From an uncultured Erysipelotrichaceae bacterium (GTDB lineage Bacteria > Bacillota_I > Bacilli_A > RF39 > UBA660): DNA of 45,702 nucleotides. The stretch is from assembly GCA_948444795.1 (NCBI GenBank), contig CAOJUX010000007.1:1-45702 (forward strand), read 5' to 3'. The notes under the pieces were generated by a model, which saw only the letters and a list, made by a program, of their open reading frames with translations, was not told the DNA's origin and did no database searches. The position numbers and the translations under genes are program-made. Each line of letters begins with the position of its first letter. Within the stretch, counting starts at the first letter, position 1. This document shows positions 41,715-45,702 of the stretch, one piece after another.

Positions 41715-42128
41715 ATGTCAACAATAAATCAATTAGTTAGCAACAAAAGAAAAAGAAAAATAAGAAAGAGTAATAGTCCTGTTTTAAATGTTGGATTAAA
41801 TACACTTGCAAGAAAACAAACTGACCAAAAAAGCCCACAAAAAAGAGGTGTTTGTACTCGTGTTGGAACTAAGACTCCAAAGAAACCAAATTCAGCTCTA
41901 AGAAAATATGCTAGAGTAAGACTTTCAAATGGTAAAGAAATCGATGCATATATTCCAGGAGAAGGACATAACTTACAAGAACATAGTGTTGTTTTAGTTC
42001 GCGGTGGGCGTGTTAAAGACCTAATTGGTGTTCGTTATCATATTGTACGTGGTACACTTGATACTCAAGGAGTTCAAAATAGAAGCCAAGGACGTAGTAA
42101 ATATGGAACTAAAAAACCTAAAAAGTAA
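41715..42128 (+). CDS. rpsL: 30S ribosomal protein S12
   Basis: Decoding-centre protein. The 137-residue product has [13 protein letters not shown], the loops [16 protein letters not shown] (Lys of the PNSA loop, wild type for streptomycin sensitivity) and [19 protein letters not shown], and ends [17 protein letters not shown] precedes the ATG. First gene of the str operon. Confidence 0.98.
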   Translation: MSTINQLVSNKRKRKIRKSNSPVLNVGLNTLARKQTDQKSPQKRGVCTRVGTKTPKKPNSALRKYARVRLSNGKEIDAYIPGEGHNLQEHSVVLVRGGRVKDLIGVRYHIVRGTLDTQGVQNRSQGRSKYGTKKPKK

Positions 42129-42152
42129 AAATAAATAAAGGAGGATAGAATA

Positions 42153-42620
42153 ATGCGTAAAAGAAGAGCAATTAAAAGAGATGTATTACCTGATCCAGTG
42201 TATAATTCTAAAGTAGTTACTAAGTTGATTAATCAAATTATGCAAGATGGAAAAAAAGGTACCGCTCAAAGAATTCTTTATGAAGCATTTGATATTATAA
42301 AAGAAAAAACTGGTAAAGAACCAATTGAAGTTTATAATCAAGCTTTAGAAAATATTAAACCAGCACTAGAAGTTAAATCTCGTCGTGTTGGCGGATCTAA
42401 TTATCAAGTTCCAATTGAAGTTAATGATGACAGAAGTCAAGCACTTGCACTTCGTTGGCTTGTAAATTATGCCAAATTAAGAAATGGCAAAGGTATGGCT
42501 ATTAATTTAGCAAATGAAATTATAGATGCAGCAGATGGAACTGGTGGAGCTGTTAAAAAACGTGAAGATACTCACAAAATGGCTGAAGCTAATAAAGCAT
42601 TTGCTCATTATAGATGGTAG
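42153..42620 (+). CDS. rpsG: 30S ribosomal protein S7
   Basis: Nucleates assembly of the 30S head and repressor of the str operon in other bacteria. The 155-residue protein starts [15 protein letters not shown], has the signature [32 protein letters not shown], and ends [13 protein letters not shown] supports the ATG. fusA follows after eight bases. Confidence 0.98.
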   Translation: MRKRRAIKRDVLPDPVYNSKVVTKLINQIMQDGKKGTAQRILYEAFDIIKEKTGKEPIEVYNQALENIKPALEVKSRRVGGSNYQVPIEVNDDRSQALALRWLVNYAKLRNGKGMAINLANEIIDAADGTGGAVKKREDTHKMAEANKAFAHYRW

Positions 42621-42628
42621 GTGGTAAT

Positions 42629-44704
42629 ATGGGAAAAAGAGATGTTCCAATTGAGAAAATAAGAAATATTGGTATTATGGCTCATATTGACGCTGGTAAA
42701 ACCACAACAACAGAAAGAGTATTATTCCATACTGGAATAACTCATAAAATAGGTGAGACTCACGATGGTGAATCTCAAATGGACTGGATGGATCAAGAAA
42801 AAGAAAGAGGTATTACAATTACTAGTGCAGCAACTACTGCTCATTGGAAAGGATATCGTTTAAATATTATAGATACTCCAGGACACGTAGACTTTACTAT
42901 AGAAGTTCAAAGATCACTAAGAGTTCTAGATGGAGCTATTGCTTTAATAGATGCTCAAGCTGGTGTAGAACCACAAACAGAAACTGTATGGCGTCAAGCT
43001 AATGAATATAAAGTGCCAAGAATGATTTGCGCTAATAAAATGGATAAATTAGGTGCTAACTTCTATTTCAGTTTAGGTACTATCAAAGATAGATTAGGAG
43101 CAAATGCAGCAGCTATTCAATTACCAATAGGAGCTGAGTCTGAATTTAATGGAATTATTGATTTAGTAACTAGAAAAGCTTATCAATATGATGGTAAAGA
43201 AGCTGAAGAACCAATAGAAATTGAAATACCAGCAGATATGAAAGACAAAGTTGAAGAATATAGAACTAAGCTAATTGAAGCAGTTGCTGATTCTGATGAA
43301 GAATTAATGGTATCTTATTTAGATGGAGCAGAAATTACAGTAGAATTACTTAAAGCTGCTATTAGGCGTGCTACACTATCTGTGGAATTCTTCCCAGTAT
43401 TATGTGCAACAGCTCTTGGAAATATGGGTATAAAATTAATGCTAGATGCAGTAATAGATTATTTACCAGCTCCAACAGATGTTGAGGCAATCGACTGTAT
43501 TGATAAAAATGGAAATGATGTAAAACGTCATCCAAGTGATTCTGAACCATTTACAGCCCTTGCATTCAAAATAATGACTGATCCATTTGTAGGTAGACTT
43601 TCATTCTTCCGTGTATACTCAGGAGTATTAAATAGTGGTTCATATGTTATGAATTCAACTAAAGGCGAAAAAGAAAGAATCGGAAGAATATTACAAATGC
43701 ATGCTAATCAAAGAAAAGAAATTAATGAAGTATATGCTGGAGAAATTGCTGCAGCAGTAGGTCTTAAAAATACTACAACTGCTGATACTCTGTGTGATGA
43801 GAAGAATTTCTGTATAATGAAAGGAATGGAATTCCCAGAACCAGTTATTGATATTGCTATAGAGCCAAAAAGTAAAGGCGATCAAGATAAAATGGCAATA
43901 GCAATTAATAAATTAGTAGAAGAAGATCCAACTTTACGTGTTAAGACTGATGCTGAAACAGGTCAAACTGTACTATCAGGAATGGGAGAACTTCACTTAG
44001 ATATTATTGTAGATCGTCTAAAAAGAGAATTTAATGTAGAATGCAACAAAGGTCGTCCTCAAGTTGCATATCGTGAAACAATTACCCAAACTGGTGAATG
44101 TGAAGGTAAATACATTAAACAATCAGGTGGACGTGGACAATATGGACATGTATGGATTAAATTTGAACCAAATCCAGGTAAAGGCTATGAATTCGTTGAT
44201 GCTATAGTAGGTGGAGTTGTACCTCGTGAATATATTCCAGTAACTGATAAAGGACTTCAAGAAGCTATGGCTGGAGGAGTTTTAGCTGGATATCCAGTAG
44301 TAGATGTTAAAGCTACACTATACGATGGTTCATATCATGATGTCGATTCATCAGAAATGGCATTTAAGATTGCAGCATCACTCGCTTTAAAAGAAGCTAA
44401 AAATAAATGTAAAGTTGTTCTTCTAGAACCAATAATGAAAGTTGTTGTAGATGTTCCAGAAGAATATATGGGTAATGTTATGGGAGATTTAACAAGCCGT
44501 AGAGGAAAACCTATGGGACAAGAATCTATCGGAAATGTTCTAAGAATAGTTGCTATGGTACCACTTTCTGAAATGTTTGGTTATGCAACAGACTTACGTA
44601 GTAATACCCAAGGACGTGGTAACTTCCAAATGGAAAAAGATCATTATGAAGAAGTACCAAAATCAATTGCTGAAGAAATAATTAAGAAAAACAGCATTAA
44701 TTAA
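42629..44704 (+). CDS. fusA: Elongation factor G
   Basis: GTPase that drives translocation and, with RRF, ribosome recycling. The 691-residue protein has the G domain motifs [13 protein letters not shown] (G1), [11 protein letters not shown] (G2), DTPGHVDF (G3) and NKMDK (G4), and domains II-V including the domain IV tip. The ATG at 42614 overlaps the rpsG end and precedes AGGTGG, so 42629 ([10 protein letters not shown]) is the start. Length is standard. Confidence 0.98.
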   Translation: MGKRDVPIEKIRNIGIMAHIDAGKTTTTERVLFHTGITHKIGETHDGESQMDWMDQEKERGITITSAATTAHWKGYRLNIIDTPGHVDFTIEVQRSLRVLDGAIALIDAQAGVEPQTETVWRQANEYKVPRMICANKMDKLGANFYFSLGTIKDRLGANAAAIQLPIGAESEFNGIIDLVTRKAYQYDGKEAEEPIEIEIPADMKDKVEEYRTKLIEAVADSDEELMVSYLDGAEITVELLKAAIRRATLSVEFFPVLCATALGNMGIKLMLDAVIDYLPAPTDVEAIDCIDKNGNDVKRHPSDSEPFTALAFKIMTDPFVGRLSFFRVYSGVLNSGSYVMNSTKGEKERIGRILQMHANQRKEINEVYAGEIAAAVGLKNTTTADTLCDEKNFCIMKGMEFPEPVIDIAIEPKSKGDQDKMAIAINKLVEEDPTLRVKTDAETGQTVLSGMGELHLDIIVDRLKREFNVECNKGRPQVAYRETITQTGECEGKYIKQSGGRGQYGHVWIKFEPNPGKGYEFVDAIVGGVVPREYIPVTDKGLQEAMAGGVLAGYPVVDVKATLYDGSYHDVDSSEMAFKIAASLALKEAKNKCKVVLLEPIMKVVVDVPEEYMGNVMGDLTSRRGKPMGQESIGNVLRIVAMVPLSEMFGYATDLRSNTQGRGNFQMEKDHYEEVPKSIAEEIIKKNSIN

Positions 44705-44713
44705 AAATAATAC

Positions 44714-44742
44714 TTGAAAATACGTTAAGTATTAGATAAAAT
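44714..44742 (+). promoter_or_regulatory. Internal promoter of tuf
   Basis: TTGAAA (44714-44719), 17 bases, TAAAAT (44737-44742), 29 bases before the start codon. AATACTT/AAGTATT around the -35 could also form a small hairpin. Confidence 0.6.
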
Positions 44743-44771
44743 AGAATAGTAAATTGAAAGGAGAAAAAACG

Positions 44772-45702
44772 ATGGCAAAAGAAAAATATGATCGTTCAAA
44801 AGAGCATGTTAATATTGGTACTATTGGACACGTTGACCATGGTAAAACAACATTAACTGCTGCTATAACAAAATATTTTGGAAAATTTGTTGATTACGCT
44901 GATATCGACAAAGCTCCAGAAGAAAGAGAAAGAGGTATTACAATTAATACTTCACACGTTGAGTATGAAACTGAAAAACGTCATTATGCTCACGTAGACT
45001 GCCCAGGACATGCTGACTATGTTAAAAACATGATTACTGGTGCAGCTCAAATGGATGGAGCTATTCTTGTAGTATCTGCTGCAGATGGTCCAATGCCTCA
45101 AACAAGAGAACATATTTTGTTATCTCGTCAAGTAGGTGTTCCTAAAATTGTTGTTTATATGAACAAATGTGACCAAGTAGATGATCCAGAATTACTTGAT
45201 TTAGTAGAAATGGAAATTCGTGAATTATTAGGAGAATATGACTTCGATAGTGAATGTCCTATCATTCGTGGTAGTGCACTTAAAGCTTTGGAAGGTGATG
45301 AAGCTGCTGCTCAATCTATTCGTGATTTAATGGCTGCAGTTGATGATTATATTCCATCTCCAGTTCGTGATACAGACAAACCATTCTTAATGAGTATTGA
45401 AGATGTATTTACGATTTCAGGTCGTGGAACAGTTGTTACTGGACGTGTTGAACGTGGACAATTAAATCTAAATGATGAAATTGAAATCGTGGGACTTAAA
45501 GATACGAAAAAAACAGTTGTTACTGGAATTGAAATGTTCAGAAAATCTCTTGACTTTGCTCAAGCAGGAGATAATGCTGGTGCACTTCTTCGTGGTATCA
45601 CTCGTGATGAAGTAGAACGTGGGCAAGTACTTGCGAAACCTGGTAGTGTTCATCCACATACTAAGTTTAAAGCTAGTGTTTATGTATTAACAAAAGAAGA
45701 AG
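44772..45702 (+). CDS. tuf: Elongation factor Tu, partial (cut by window end)
   Basis: Carries aminoacyl-tRNA to the ribosome. The reading frame is open from [20 protein letters not shown] to the window end, about 310 codons of the usual 394. GTPase motifs [40 protein letters not shown] and NKCDQVDD, then domain II with [20 protein letters not shown] nine bases before the ATG. It follows fusA with its own promoter. Confidence 0.98.
   Translation, partial: MAKEKYDRSKEHVNIGTIGHVDHGKTTLTAAITKYFGKFVDYADIDKAPEERERGITINTSHVEYETEKRHYAHVDCPGHADYVKNMITGAAQMDGAILVVSAADGPMPQTREHILLSRQVGVPKIVVYMNKCDQVDDPELLDLVEMEIRELLGEYDFDSECPIIRGSALKALEGDEAAAQSIRDLMAAVDDYIPSPVRDTDKPFLMSIEDVFTISGRGTVVTGRVERGQLNLNDEIEIVGLKDTKKTVVTGIEMFRKSLDFAQAGDNAGALLRGITRDEVERGQVLAKPGSVHPHTKFKASVYVLTKEE

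Noticed and set aside
1-45702. CRISPR array, tRNA or rRNA genes, complete insertion sequences, prophage integrase
   Set aside because: No regularly spaced repeats, cloverleaf sequences with CCA-type arms, rRNA blocks or intact transposase/integrase genes were seen on reading both strands.

Overview
The window is very AT-rich chromosomal DNA from a low-GC Bacillota, most likely an uncultured gut Bacilli lineage of the RF39/Erysipelotrichales type. That placement is an inference. It rests on gene content (rplI-dnaB, walJ-type hydrolase and rlmH together; rlmB-sigH-secE-nusG-ribosomal proteins; whiA; Spo0A; GerQ), on the standard genetic code (TGG for Trp, TGA as a stop), and on surface-protein families I associate with those genomes. 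Spo0A, a SigH-like sigma factor and GerQ together suggest a sporulating organism or one recently descended from a sporulator.

Layout. 1-176: tail of a lectin-fold-like surface protein. 510-5062: replication/ribosome block (rplI, dnaB, LysM/G5/M23 peptidase, walJ, rlmH). 5113-8098: MFS-like protein, ung, lemA and a glyoxalase-II-like hydrolase. 8099-9900: accessory patch with a candidate type I toxin-antitoxin locus hidden on the minus strand, then a surface-protein gene switched out of frame by a run of ten G. 9910-17598: gerQ, yitT, the cell-separation operon ftsE-ftsX-M23 hydrolase, a DUF4026/DUF2314 protein, yqeG, whiA and clpP. 17707-26730: a uridine-kinase-like gene and glycolysis (gap, pgk, a very divergent tpiA, gpmI), interrupted by spo0A, a transglutaminase-like gene and a lytic transglycosylase gene that also carries a ten-G run, here in frame. 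26741-31992: surface and sensory genes (cadherin-like surface protein, double solute-binding/degenerate-GGDEF receptor, YihY) and a small exported peptide.

32020-45702: the transcription-translation block rlmB-sigH-secE-nusG, rplK-rplA-rplJ-rplL, rpsL-rpsG-fusA-tuf. It is broken in two places by decayed accessory DNA: between nusG and rplK (truncated glycine-rich gene, remnants, one membrane protein), and between rplL and rpsL, where rpoB and rpoC would be expected but an Rpn nuclease remnant, small membrane/prepilin-like genes and another broken gene are found. Ribosomal-protein control is readable in the sequence: an L1-type leader before rplK, a full L10 leader with an attenuator before rplJ driven by a consensus promoter embedded in the end of rplA, and a structured rpsL leader.

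Recurring themes are compact regulation (terminator stems that include stop codons, extended -10 promoters of the TGnTATAAT type) and cell-envelope remodelling. The most notable observations are the two ten-G tracts, one OFF and one ON, which suggest phase variation of a surface protein and of a peptidoglycan lytic enzyme, and the unannotated 32-residue hydrophobic toxin-like gene with a convergent antisense RNA.
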